Source of the DNA: Pirellulaceae bacterium
Lineage (GTDB): Bacteria; Planctomycetota; Planctomycetia; Pirellulales; Pirellulaceae
DNA length: 64,000 bases
Direction of reading: 5' to 3'
Assembly: GCA_023382975.1 (NCBI GenBank)
Contig: JAHDXO010000034.1
Span: forward strand, 54,008 to 118,007
The notes beneath the pieces are model-generated. The model did no database searches, was not told the origin of the DNA, and was given only the letters and a program-made list of their open reading frames with translations. Both the position numbers and the translations under genes were made by a program. This document shows positions 33,555-44,401 of this stretch, in pieces (positions within the stretch are counted from its first letter, which is position 1; every line of letters starts with the position of its first letter).

Positions 33555-35045
33555 TCACGCCGCCGCTCTGCCCGATTTCCACCGCCACAGCATCTTGACG
33601 GCGGGCAGGCCCACGTAAGTCAGCAGCAGCAGGCCCACCAGCACGGCGCAGATCGGGCGGGTGAAGAACGGTCCGAAGTTGCCGTCGCTGTTGATCAAGC
33701 CGACCCGCAGATTCTCCTCGACCATCGGCCCCAGAATCAGGCCCAGGATCATCGGTGCCAGCGGAACTCGCTGCGATTCCAGGAGGTAGCCGACCACGCC
33801 GAAGATCAACATCAGATACACGTCGAACAGACTGTTGTTCAGCGCATAGCTGCCGACGACGGAGAAGACCACGACGGCCGCCAGAACCATGCTGCGCGGC
33901 AAACGCATGATCGCCCCGAAGGCTTTGATCCCGGCCAGTCCCGCGATCAGCAGCAGCACTTGCGTGATCACTGCCACGGCGAACAGCGCCTGCATTTGAT
34001 GGCGGCTCTCGACGAAAATCTGCGGGCCCGGCTTGATGTCGTACATCATCAGGGCGCCCAACACGATCGCCGTCACGGCATCGCCCGGCACTCCGAAGAC
34101 CAAGGCGGGTATCCAAGCGCCGGCGACGGCCGCATTGTTCGCGGCGGTCGGTGCCACGACTCCCTCGATGACGCCGGTGCCGAACCGCGGTCCGTGCCGA
34201 GTCGACTTCTGCGCAAGGCCATAGGCGCCCCAGGCGGCGATGTCCGCTCCGGCGCCGGGCAACGCGCCGATGACCGTTCCCACGACCGAGGATTGCAGCA
34301 CGGTGACTTTGTGCCGCCAGATCAGCCGGCAGGCCTCGAACAAGGGCAACGAATCCCGGTCGCTGATCATGGTGTCCCGCAGCGCACCGATCGGGCGACT
34401 TACGTGGCGGAAAACCTCGGACAGTCCGAACAGCCCGATCATGACGGGAATGAAATCCAGGCCGCTCATCATGTTGACGCTGCCAAAGCTGTACCGCGGC
34501 ACGCCGCTGACAATGTCCATCCCGACGGTCGAAAGCAGCATTCCCAGGCAGGCAGCCATCAGCCCCTTGCCGGTGCTGCCCGCGCTGACCAGCGCACTCA
34601 GGCTGAGTCCGAACACGGCCAGCCAGAACTTCTCGTAGAAACTGAACTGAAGCGCAAACCGAGCCAACTGCGGAGCGACGGCGATCAGCAGGCCGACCCC
34701 GATCAGCCCCCCGAACGAAGAACAGAGAAGATCCAGCGTCAGCGCCAGTCCCCCGCGGCCTTGGCGGGCCAACTGGTGGCCGTCCAAGGTCGCCGCGGCG
34801 GAGGCCGGGGTACCCGGGATGCGCAGGTAAGTCGCCGGGATGTCCCCGGCGAAAATGGCCGTGAAACTGACGCCCACGATCATCGCCAGACCGGCCGTCG
34901 GCGACTGCAAGTGAAAACTGATCGGGACGATCAGCGCGACCGCCATCGTGGCCGTCAGCCCCGGGGTGGCTCCGACGAAAATCCCGAACACCATCCCCAG
35001 CAGCCAGGGCACCAGCACCGAATAATGCAGCAATTCTCCGATCAA
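33555..35045 (-). CDS. tctA: Tripartite tricarboxylate transporter, large membrane subunit TctA
   Basis: A 496-aa membrane protein. It carries TctA signatures: GMVFGIFVGATPGLTATMAVALIVP, GDIPATYLRIPGTPASAAATLDGHQLARQG, IGALPGAGADIAAWGAYGLAQKS and the late IFGVVGYLLESQRVPLAPMILGLILGP, with about ten transmembrane segments. It forms the channel of a secondary carboxylate uptake system driven by the ion gradient. No ATG begins the conserved part. The TTG at 35045 overlaps the tctB TGA and gives normal length; the longer open frame overlaps tctB in another frame. It is the last gene of a three-gene operon and is convergent with the beta-barrel gene. Confidence 0.9.
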   Translation of the reverse strand: MIGELLHYSVLVPWLLGMVFGIFVGATPGLTATMAVALIVPISFHLQSPTAGLAMIVGVSFTAIFAGDIPATYLRIPGTPASAAATLDGHQLARQGRGGLALTLDLLCSSFGGLIGVGLLIAVAPQLARFALQFSFYEKFWLAVFGLSLSALVSAGSTGKGLMAACLGMLLSTVGMDIVSGVPRYSFGSVNMMSGLDFIPVMIGLFGLSEVFRHVSRPIGALRDTMISDRDSLPLFEACRLIWRHKVTVLQSSVVGTVIGALPGAGADIAAWGAYGLAQKSTRHGPRFGTGVIEGVVAPTAANNAAVAGAWIPALVFGVPGDAVTAIVLGALMMYDIKPGPQIFVESRHQMQALFAVAVITQVLLLIAGLAGIKAFGAIMRLPRSMVLAAVVVFSVVGSYALNNSLFDVYLMLIFGVVGYLLESQRVPLAPMILGLILGPMVEENLRVGLINSDGNFGPFFTRPICAVLVGLLLLTYVGLPAVKMLWRWKSGRAAA

Positions 35046-35566
35046 AACGGCAATCCCAATTCGCCCGTGGGCAACTGAACGCGGAACAAGATCCCAAACA
35101 GCAACCGGACGGCAATCACCATCAGCACGGCGACGATCACGGAGACCCACCACCGATTGCCCAGCCAGACCATGATGCCGGCGGCCATCGCCAGGGTGCT
35201 CAGCGAAAACCCGACCCAAGGGATCGCCACCACGTAGACGGTCAACACGGCTAACAGGATGAACCAGCGGTGAGGCCGCGATTCGGACAGCGTCGAACCC
35301 GATTCGGCTTCCCCATCGGCGAGCGGAACGATCACGGGCCGGAACAGTCCCCACGCGGCCTGAACCGCTCCGCACGCAAACAGCAGGCAGGACAGCAACA
35401 GCGGAAAGAAGCGCGGCCCCGGATCGTGGCCTCCGCCGGTCCCGGTTCGGCCGATGTCCGAGGCGAACCAGAACGCCACGACGGCCAACACCACCAAAGC
35501 AACGCCCAACAGGCAGTCGCCCCGGGCGGATCTTCGCTCGCGGTTCGCGATTCGGCTACTGGGCAT
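35042..35566 (-). CDS. tctB: Tripartite tricarboxylate transporter, small membrane subunit TctB
   Basis: A 174-aa protein with four hydrophobic segments (about 20-38, 52-72, 105-125, 140-160) and the family pattern GPRFFPLLLSCLLFACGAVQA. Together with TctA it forms the membrane part of the transporter. The ATG at 35566 overlaps the tctC stop by 11 nt, and the gene end overlaps the tctA start. A GTG or ATG further upstream would extend into tctC without adding similarity. Confidence 0.82.
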   Translation of the reverse strand: MPSSRIANRERRSARGDCLLGVALVVLAVVAFWFASDIGRTGTGGGHDPGPRFFPLLLSCLLFACGAVQAAWGLFRPVIVPLADGEAESGSTLSESRPHRWFILLAVLTVYVVAIPWVGFSLSTLAMAAGIMVWLGNRWWVSVIVAVLMVIAVRLLFGILFRVQLPTGELGLPF

Positions 35567-36539
35567 ATCCGGCCGCCTCGACCACCTGTTTCCAGATCGC
35601 ATCCTGTTCCGCCAGGAATTCGCGAAAGTCGTCTTTCAATCTAATCTGAATCGAATAGCCGCCCTTCTTCATGAAGTCACGGTACTCGTCGGATTCGACG
35701 ATCCCGCGCCCTGCGTCCGCCAACCGGTCGATCAGCTCGGGGGGTGCCCCCTTGGGCAACGCCAGTCCGCGCCAGCCGACGGCGACCCAGTCCACGCCTT
35801 GTTCTTTGGCCGTCGGCACGTCGGGGAACTCCTCCAGACGCTGTTCGGACATCACCGCCAGCGCCCGCAACTGTCCGGCTTCGATCTGGGACGAGGCTTC
35901 GGGCACGCTGCAGCAGACGGCATCGATGTGCCCGCCCAGCAGCTCGACCAACGACGGCGCCGCCCCCTTGGTCGGCACCCAAACCACGGATTCGACGGGC
36001 ACGCCCGCTGCATGTTGCAGACCGGCGCGGGCCAAGTCCCAAGCTCCCCCGGTCGACGTTCCCGACATCTTGACGGTTCCCGGATTCTGGCGAGCGTGGT
36101 CCAGCAAGTCGCCCAGCGACTTCCAAGGCGAATCGGCCTGAACCAGAATCGCCGCTGCGTCGCCGTTCATCTGCAGGATGCAGGAGAAATCCTCGTAGTC
36201 CAACGGACAGATTCCCATCCGGTGCATGGTCGACAACTCGAAGGTGATCAGCGTCAGCGTGTACCCGTCCGGCCGGGCGTGCGCGCCGGCCATGTGCCCG
36301 ACCGCGCCGCTGCCGCCCGTCTTGTTCACCACCACGAACGGCTTGCCGAACTCTCGTTCCAGAGCCGCTGCCCAGAATCGGGCGATCTGATCCGTGCCGC
36401 CTCCGGGCGCCCAGGGGCAGATGATCGTCACCGCCTTGGTCGGGTACGAACCAGTCGATCCATCGCTGCCGCCATTCGGCTGGCAAGCCAGGCCCGCGAG
36501 ACACAACCAAAGGGCAAGCTGTCTGTATCTGTTCATCAT
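35556..36539 (-). CDS. tctC: Tripartite tricarboxylate transporter, substrate-binding protein TctC (lipoprotein)
   Basis: A 327-aa binding protein of the Bug/TctC family: YPTKAVTIICPWAPGGGTDQIAR, FVVVNKTGGSGAVGHMAGAHARPDGYTL and LRALAVMSEQRLEEFPDVPTAKEQG are typical. The N-terminus LWLCLAGLACQPNGG is a lipobox, so the protein is probably membrane-anchored rather than free. Carboxylates such as citrate or tartrate are usual ligands; the actual one is unknown. The start used is ATG 36539, with ATG 36536 and 36557 also possible. First gene of the tctCBA operon. Confidence 0.88.
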   Translation of the reverse strand: MMNRYRQLALWLCLAGLACQPNGGSDGSTGSYPTKAVTIICPWAPGGGTDQIARFWAAALEREFGKPFVVVNKTGGSGAVGHMAGAHARPDGYTLTLITFELSTMHRMGICPLDYEDFSCILQMNGDAAAILVQADSPWKSLGDLLDHARQNPGTVKMSGTSTGGAWDLARAGLQHAAGVPVESVVWVPTKGAAPSLVELLGGHIDAVCCSVPEASSQIEAGQLRALAVMSEQRLEEFPDVPTAKEQGVDWVAVGWRGLALPKGAPPELIDRLADAGRGIVESDEYRDFMKKGGYSIQIRLKDDFREFLAEQDAIWKQVVEAAGYAQ

Positions 36540-36577
36540 TCGATCCGTGTAGGCCATCGGCAGTTCTGCGAACGCTC

Positions 36578-36607
36578 ACTATGATGGCAACCGGGGGCCA
36601 GTGTCAA
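36578..36607 (-). promoter_or_regulatory. Candidate sigma-70 promoter of tctCBA
   Basis: On the minus strand TTGACA (36607-36602) and CATAGT (36583-36578) are separated by 18 nt and lie about 40 nt before the tctC start. The -35 box is perfect and the -10 box is weak. Confidence 0.45.
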
Positions 36608-36870
36608 GCCACGGCCTCGGCATGCTGTTCGGGTTCTCCGTACCGACCAACTCGTCTACGCCTGCGGGGCATGGGGCTGGACCAGTAAATCGGTTGGTGA
36701 CGGAAGCATCGGTCTCCGCGTATAATTCCCTGGGGGAGCCCCGCATGGCTAGACGGAGCGCAATCATCATCGAGCTCGATCCGTGCGATAAGCTCCAGCC
36801 TGAAGTCCGGGCTCGCAGGCTGTAACGCTATCCCACCGAGCCACGGTCCCTACCGATCCCAGGTAATCCG
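36608..36870. other. Divergent intergenic region between tctC and the hybrid kinase
   Basis: The 331-nt gap between the two divergent genes holds the tctC promoter at its left end. A TATAAT at about 36720, preceded by TGACGG 17 nt upstream, may serve the hybrid kinase. A 74-codon open frame at 36601-36825 has no ribosome site or recognisable similarity and is not called a gene. Confidence 0.35.
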
Positions 36871-39840
<2,970 letters not shown>

Positions 39841-39859
39841 TCTCCGGCGTATCACTCGT

Positions 39860-40231
39860 TCATTCGCCGAACGCTTGTCGATCGGCAGGAGCGGTCGGTT
39901 CGGCGCAATCGGCCGGGGTCGATGATTTCGCATCGCCAATCCGCACTCGGAGTGGCGCCAATTCCGAGTGCATCTGGCGGTACCGCCATACGGCGAACGG
40001 GAGAACGATCAGACCGACAACCAGACAGGCGACGCCCACGACCGAGAACCAGATGGCCTGGGCGAAGTGCAGAAACGTCACGCCGGCCAGGAGCAAGGCG
40101 AGGGCGGTTCTGAGGTAGGCCAGCAGCGTCCTTTCGTTCGCCAGCATGGTTCGCTCCAGCGCCAACTCGTCTCGCAGGATGAGTTGCTGTCGGTCAAATC
40201 GGGAATAGGGATTCGTGGAAGTGTTCACCTG
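39860..40231 (-). CDS. DUF202 (YidH-like) membrane protein
   Basis: A 123-aa protein. The pattern LALERTMLANERTLLAYLRTALALLLAGVTFLHF, followed by a second helix FSVVGVACLVVGLIVLPFAVWRYR, is the DUF202 signature. Two hydrophobic helices put it in the inner membrane. GTG 40231 leaves a short natural N-terminus; GTG 40294 would add 21 residues. The C-terminal tail is hydrophilic and ends convergent with, and 19 nt from, the hybrid kinase gene. Function unknown. Confidence 0.75.
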   Translation of the reverse strand, partial: QVNTSTNPYSRFDRQQLILRDELALERTMLANERTLLAYLRTALALLLAGVTFLHFAQAIWFSVVGVACLVVGLIVLPFAVWRYRQMHSELAPLRVRIGDAKSSTPADCAEPTAPADRQAFGE

Positions 40232-40365
40232 AGTTGCTCGCCGTGAGATCGGACTTGACTTGATGCTGTCGCCCGGTTTGTCGAACGGACCCACTCGCCA
40301 ACCGAATCGGCACCCGCTTGGATTCTACCATTCATCAGGAAATGGCAACATTCACGGAAGCCGTC

Positions 40366-41688
40366 CTACGAGGATTTCAGTTGGCGGCGAATCTCCTCCA
40401 GGCGCCGGGCGAGTTCCGCCTCGAAGCCGCGATCGACGGGGCGGTAGTATTCGCGGTCGACGCCCAAGTAGTCCTGGGCCGCTACGCCGCCGGCTTCGTC
40501 GTGCGAGTATTGGTAACCCTGGCCGTGGCCCAGCGAGCCGGCGCCGGGGTAGTGCGAATCGCGCAGGTGCCGCGGGACGGGCAGCAGACGCGTCTCGCGG
40601 ATATCGCGCCGCGCCTCGGCGATGGCCACCGTCGCGGCGTTGGATTTCGGGGCGCAAGCCAGATAAGTGACCGCCTGGCTGAGCGTCAGTTGGCATTCCG
40701 GCAACCCGATGAACTCGCAGGCATGCATGGCCGCCACGGCCAGCGGCAGCGCCTGGGGATCGGCGTTGCCGACGTCTTCGCTCGCCAGGATCACCAACCG
40801 CCGGCAGATGAAACGGATGTCTTCTCCGCCCTCTAGCATGCGAGCCAGCCAGTACAGCGCGGCGTCCGGATCGGAACCGCGGATGCTCTTGATCAGCGCG
40901 CTGGCCGTGTCGTAGTGCGCGTCGCCGTCCGCGTCGTACTGAACCGCCTTGCGCTGCACCGATTCCTCGGCCAACTGCCGAGTGAACTCGATCGGCCGCC
41001 GGTCGCTGGACAGCACGCCGATCTCCAGGGCGGCGAGCGCCCGCCGCGCGTCGCCGTCGCAGACTTCGGCCAAAAAGTCCAAGGCATCGTCGGCCATGCG
41101 GATCTCGTGACGGCCCAGGCCGCGATACTCGTCCTTCAGCGCGCGGCGCAGCAGCGTCTTGATATCGTCGGGCGACAGCGGTTCGAGCTGAAAAATCTGA
41201 CTGCGACTGACCAGCGCGCTGTTGACCGCGAAGAACGGGTTCGAAGTGGTTGCGCCGACCAGCGTCACGACACCTTCCTCGACATCGGGCAACAGGGCGT
41301 CCTGCTGAGCCTTGTTGAAGCGATGGATCTCGTCGATGAACAGCAGCGTCTTCTGCCCGCCGGCGGCCAGTTCGTGCCGTGCCTCGACCAGCACCTCGCG
41401 CAGATCTTTCACGCCGCTGGTTACGGCGCTCAGTTGGCAAAACCGCGAACGGCTCTCGGTGGCCAGGATGCGAGCCAGCGTCGTCTTGCCCGATCCGGGC
41501 GGCCCGTAGAAGATCACCGACCCCAGTCGATCCGCCTTCAGCAGCCGTCGCAACAACTTTCCTTCGCCCAGGAAATGTTGCTGCCCGACAAAATCCTCCA
41601 ACCGCGCCGGGCGCATCCGCGCCGCCAGCGGCTGGGCACGCTGCAGGTTCTGTTTCTCGGCGTTTTCAAATAGCGATTTGCCGGGCAT
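40366..41688 (-). CDS. rarA: Replication-associated recombination protein A (MgsA/RarA)
   Basis: A 440-aa AAA+ ATPase related to clamp loaders. It has PLAARMRPARLEDFVGQQHFLGEGKLLRRLL, Walker A FYGPPGSGKTTLARILA, Walker B LLFIDEIHRFNKAQQDALLP, sensor 1 LVGATTSNPFF and the C-terminal MgsA region FICRRLVILASEDVGNADPQAL. It acts at stalled replication forks with SSB and RecA. ATG 41688 is the start; ATG 41700 would add four residues. The long open frame upstream of it is a shadow. Confidence 0.93.
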   Translation of the reverse strand: MPGKSLFENAEKQNLQRAQPLAARMRPARLEDFVGQQHFLGEGKLLRRLLKADRLGSVIFYGPPGSGKTTLARILATESRSRFCQLSAVTSGVKDLREVLVEARHELAAGGQKTLLFIDEIHRFNKAQQDALLPDVEEGVVTLVGATTSNPFFAVNSALVSRSQIFQLEPLSPDDIKTLLRRALKDEYRGLGRHEIRMADDALDFLAEVCDGDARRALAALEIGVLSSDRRPIEFTRQLAEESVQRKAVQYDADGDAHYDTASALIKSIRGSDPDAALYWLARMLEGGEDIRFICRRLVILASEDVGNADPQALPLAVAAMHACEFIGLPECQLTLSQAVTYLACAPKSNAATVAIAEARRDIRETRLLPVPRHLRDSHYPGAGSLGHGQGYQYSHDEAGGVAAQDYLGVDREYYRPVDRGFEAELARRLEEIRRQLKSS

Positions 41689-41775
41689 AATGACTATCAT
41701 GGCGCCGGGCCGGCGCGCAAGCAAGCAGTGAACATCGGCTGCGGCCGGCCAACTCGTCCGATGGATGATAACCCC

Positions 41776-42312
41776 ATGAAGCGATTGCGTCGCCCTACCG
41801 TTGTCGAGTGGATCACGATTGTCGGCGTGTCCGCGATCCTCGCGGCAGTGCTGCTGATCCCCGATACGGCAACTTCGACTCGGCGGCAGATCGAGCGACG
41901 GGCCCGGGACTTCGAAGCGGGAAGCGTTGACAGATTGACCGACGAGTCGATTCTCGCCGCCGACGCGGACATCGCGGGCCGTTGGATTCGTTGGCATCGC
42001 CTGAACAGGTCGACCTTGTTTTTCCTGCCGCGTCCCGACGGGCGATTCGATGTCCGTTTCGCCACCGCGGGGTGTGGCGGGGGTTGCGAGTTTGTCAGAA
42101 TCGCCTCCTTCGCCAATGGCGTCATTCGTCTGGACGGTGCGATCGCGGAATACGGACCGCGGACCTTCGATACGCTGCACCCGATTCGCGTCGACGGCGC
42201 AGAGTACTTGCTGCCAGCCCATGGGCTCGCCGAGTTCGAGGAGAAACTGCGATCAGACGGGGACGGATGGCAGTGGTATCCGTATCGTCGGGCCGACAAA
42301 GCCGACGAGTAA
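41776..42312 (+). CDS. Hypothetical single-pass membrane protein
   Basis: A 178-aa protein that I do not recognise. One transmembrane helix (about 10-31; WITIVGVSAILAAVLLIP) is followed by a soluble domain with RWIRWHRLNRSTLFFLPRPDGRFDVRFATAGCGGGCEF and a final HGLAEFEEKLRSDGDGWQWYPYR. It could be exported and anchored at its N-terminus. ATG 41761 is an alternative start. It is convergent with yidD. Codon use is like its neighbours. Confidence 0.6.
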   Translation: MKRLRRPTVVEWITIVGVSAILAAVLLIPDTATSTRRQIERRARDFEAGSVDRLTDESILAADADIAGRWIRWHRLNRSTLFFLPRPDGRFDVRFATAGCGGGCEFVRIASFANGVIRLDGAIAEYGPRTFDTLHPIRVDGAEYLLPAHGLAEFEEKLRSDGDGWQWYPYRRADKADE

Positions 42313-42358
42313 CGCGGCGATCCGATCCAACACACGCGATTCGACGCCGGCAGGGCAT

Positions 42359-42598
42359 TCACGGCGGATCGTACCCGCCGGGATGGAACGGGTGGCAGCG
42401 ACAGATCCGCAACAGACCTCGCGTGGCGCCGCGCACCGCTCCGTATTTCTTGACCGCCTGGATGAAATACTCGCTGCACGTCGGCGTGAACCGGCAGTGG
42501 CGGCCCAGCAACGGACTGAGCAGCAATTGGTACAACCGCACGGCAGCGATCATCAGCCACATCGGCAGCGCGAGCAGCGCGGCCCACACGAATTTCAT
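42359..42598 (-). CDS. yidD: Membrane protein insertion efficiency factor YidD
   Basis: A 79-aa protein with the complete YidD signature: RLYQLLLSPLLGRHCRFTPTCSEYFIQAVKKYGAVRGATRGLLRICRCHPFHPGGYDPP. It is thought to help YidC insert inner-membrane proteins. The ATG overlaps the rnpA stop codon (ATGA), the conserved rnpA-yidD order. yidC, which usually follows, is absent here; the next gene is a convergent unknown. Confidence 0.95.
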   Translation of the reverse strand: MKFVWAALLALPMWLMIAAVRLYQLLLSPLLGRHCRFTPTCSEYFIQAVKKYGAVRGATRGLLRICRCHPFHPGGYDPP

Positions 42599-42960
42599 GA
42601 CGGATTCTCCGACAGCCGCCGAGCCAAACGCCGCGCCAACCGCGGAAACGAGTCACGGATGGCCCGATAGTCGGCAACGGCTCCGCGGCGCGGCCGGACG
42701 ACGAAATCGTAGCCGATCGGCAGTTCGCTTCGGCAGCGCCGAAACGCCTCGCGGATCAGTCGCTTCCAGCGGTTGCGGACCACGGCTCCGCCGACCTTGC
42801 GCGAAACGGAAAGTCCCAGGCGGGAAATCGGCAGGCCGTTGCGGCCGACGTAGATCACCAACACCGGATCGGCCGCGACCACATCGGTGCCAAAGACGCG
42901 ATCGAAATCCGTCTGGTGGCGGACGCGGTACCGGGCCGAGAATCCGAAATCGTTCGACAC
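42595..42960 (-). CDS. rnpA: Ribonuclease P protein component
   Basis: A 121-aa RnpA protein. It has FSARYRVRHQTDFDRVF at the start, RLGLSVSRKVGGAVVRNRWKRLIREAFR (the RNR motif that binds the catalytic RNA) and a basic, arginine-rich tail. It supports 5' maturation of tRNAs. rpmH, the usual upstream neighbour, is not here; instead a small membrane protein and a cbpA-like gene precede it. Confidence 0.93.
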   Translation of the reverse strand: MSNDFGFSARYRVRHQTDFDRVFGTDVVAADPVLVIYVGRNGLPISRLGLSVSRKVGGAVVRNRWKRLIREAFRRCRSELPIGYDFVVRPRRGAVADYRAIRDSFPRLARRLARRLSENPS

Positions 42961-42962
42961 GT

Positions 42963-43256
42963 TCAGCCTTTCGGCGACGAGGGAGCGTCCTCGTCCGGAA
43001 CCAGCGGTTTGGAGGCCCAGTCGTCAGGGCGGTGGACGCTCGAAGACCCGGATCGCGGCGGCCGATTCATGTAACGCCGAGTCCAGCGCCCGGCCCACCA
43101 AGCGAACGCGGCAAACGCGAAGCCCAGGAACAACAACAGGGCCAATGCGAACAGGACCGTCACCCGGTCCTCGGGCGGCAAGCGAAACCAGAGCGGCCGC
43201 GCGGCTTGAGCCCAGAAAGAAATTGCGGCCATCAGCATCAGTCCAGGATTCACCAT
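42963..43256 (-). CDS. Hypothetical small membrane protein
   Basis: A 97-aa protein with a weak hydrophobic N-terminal stretch and one strong helix (about 30-53; VTVLFALALLLFLGFAFAAFAWWAG), then a charged, serine/proline-rich tail. ATG 43256 overlaps the end of the cbpA-like gene. Only 2 nt separate it from rnpA, so it is part of the same operon. No family recognised. Confidence 0.65.
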   Translation of the reverse strand: MVNPGLMLMAAISFWAQAARPLWFRLPPEDRVTVLFALALLLFLGFAFAAFAWWAGRWTRRYMNRPPRSGSSSVHRPDDWASKPLVPDEDAPSSPKG

Positions 43257-44200
43257 GTCAACTCGCCGCGGGGATCGCGTTGGTAGCGTCGGTCCAGTTC
43301 GCGGAGTCGCTTGAGATCCGCATCGTCCAAATCCGGAGGCAGCACGATTTGGACCTCGGCGTACAGATCCCCGCTGCCGCCGTTGCCCGCAACGCCCATT
43401 CCCTTCAGCCGCAGACGTTTGCCGCTGGACGTGCCGGGCGGAATCGTCACCGCGATCACGCCCTGCGGCGTGGGCAGGTCGATCTTGGCTCCCGCCGCCG
43501 CCTCGCTCAGTTTCACGGGCACGGCGACCTCCAAGTCGTTGCCGTTGCGGCGGTAGCACGGATGTTTGCCCACCCGCACCGTGATCAGCAGATCGCCGGG
43601 CGTCCCGCCGCTTGGCGACCGCTCGCCCTGCCCGCGCAGCCGGATCTTCTTTCCGTCTTCGATCCCGGCCGGGATCTTGGCCGTAATCGCCTCGACATTG
43701 CCGTCTTCGCGACGGACGGACAATTGGGCTTGGCCGCCGGTGATCGAAGTCGCGAAGGGAATGTGCAGCTCGTGATGGAGATCAGCACCGCGGGCCGCCG
43801 CCTGTCGGCCGCGCCGACGCCCGGCACCGCCTGCGAACTGCCGCAGGATATCCTCGAAGCCGCCGAAACTAGCTCCACCGCCGGCCTCGCCACCGCCGAA
43901 GAACTGGCTGAAATCGACCTCCTGAAAGCCCTCGGGCGCCCCGCGTTGCGTCCGCCAAGTCGGCCCGCCGCCGCCCATCGACTCGAAGCCCGCCCCGAAC
44001 TGGTCGTACATCTTCCGCTTCTCGGGATCGTTCAGAATGTCGTAGGCATGTTGGACCTTCTGAAATTTCTCCTTGGCCGTCTTGTCGTCCGGATTCAAGT
44101 CTGGATGGTACTTGCGCGCGAGTTTCCGGTAGGCCTTTTCGATGTCTTTCGACGAGGCTCCGCGATCCACCCCCAGAATTTTGTAGTAGTCTTCCGCCAT
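43250..44200 (-). CDS. DnaJ-class co-chaperone without zinc finger (CbpA-like)
   Basis: A 316-aa protein. A J-domain (1-70; YYKILGVDRGASSKDIEKAYRKLARKYHPDLNPDDK, with the HPD motif that activates DnaK) is followed by a glycine-rich segment (about 75-135) and two DnaJ C-terminal beta domains (about 140-300; VEAITAKIPAGIEDGKKIRLRGQGE, GVIAVTIPPGTSSGKRLRLKGMG). There is no CxxCxGxG zinc finger, so it is the type II/CbpA form. It heads an operon with an unknown membrane gene, rnpA and yidD. A ribosome site GAAGAAAG precedes the ATG. Confidence 0.92.
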   Translation of the reverse strand: MAEDYYKILGVDRGASSKDIEKAYRKLARKYHPDLNPDDKTAKEKFQKVQHAYDILNDPEKRKMYDQFGAGFESMGGGGPTWRTQRGAPEGFQEVDFSQFFGGGEAGGGASFGGFEDILRQFAGGAGRRRGRQAAARGADLHHELHIPFATSITGGQAQLSVRREDGNVEAITAKIPAGIEDGKKIRLRGQGERSPSGGTPGDLLITVRVGKHPCYRRNGNDLEVAVPVKLSEAAAGAKIDLPTPQGVIAVTIPPGTSSGKRLRLKGMGVAGNGGSGDLYAEVQIVLPPDLDDADLKRLRELDRRYQRDPRGELTW

Positions 44201-44221
44201 CTTTCTTCACCGTTTTGCTGC

Positions 44222-44251
44222 ATTTTACGACAGCGGGCCGAGGTCCATCAA
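44222..44251 (-). promoter_or_regulatory. Candidate sigma-70 promoter of the cbpA-rnpA-yidD operon
   Basis: On the minus strand TTGATG (44251-44246) and TAAAAT (44227-44222) are separated by 18 nt, with about 20 nt to the cbpA-like start codon. Confidence 0.45.
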
Positions 44252-44334
44252 GCGGCTGACGAGGAAGGCAGCGCACTACCTTGGCGGGAGCATTCCCGAA
44301 AAAGGCATGGTATCGATCGATGGCGATGCGTATT

Positions 44335-44401
44335 GTCTGAATTCTCACGAATTCAGCTACGAGGTTTCGAGCTGCGTCTGAATTCTCACGAATTCAGCTA
44401 C
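44335..44401. repeat. Two identical 26-bp direct repeats of the GAATTC(N)6GAATTC family
   Basis: Copies at 44335-44360 and 44376-44401 (41-nt period) contain GAATTCTCACGAATTCAGCTA, shown here on the plus strand. They belong to the same family as the inverted repeat at 23091-23152. The right copy supplies the TAG stop codon (44400-44398) of the haem protein gene on the minus strand. The rest of the gap to the cbpA-like gene holds only that gene's promoter. Confidence 0.75.
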
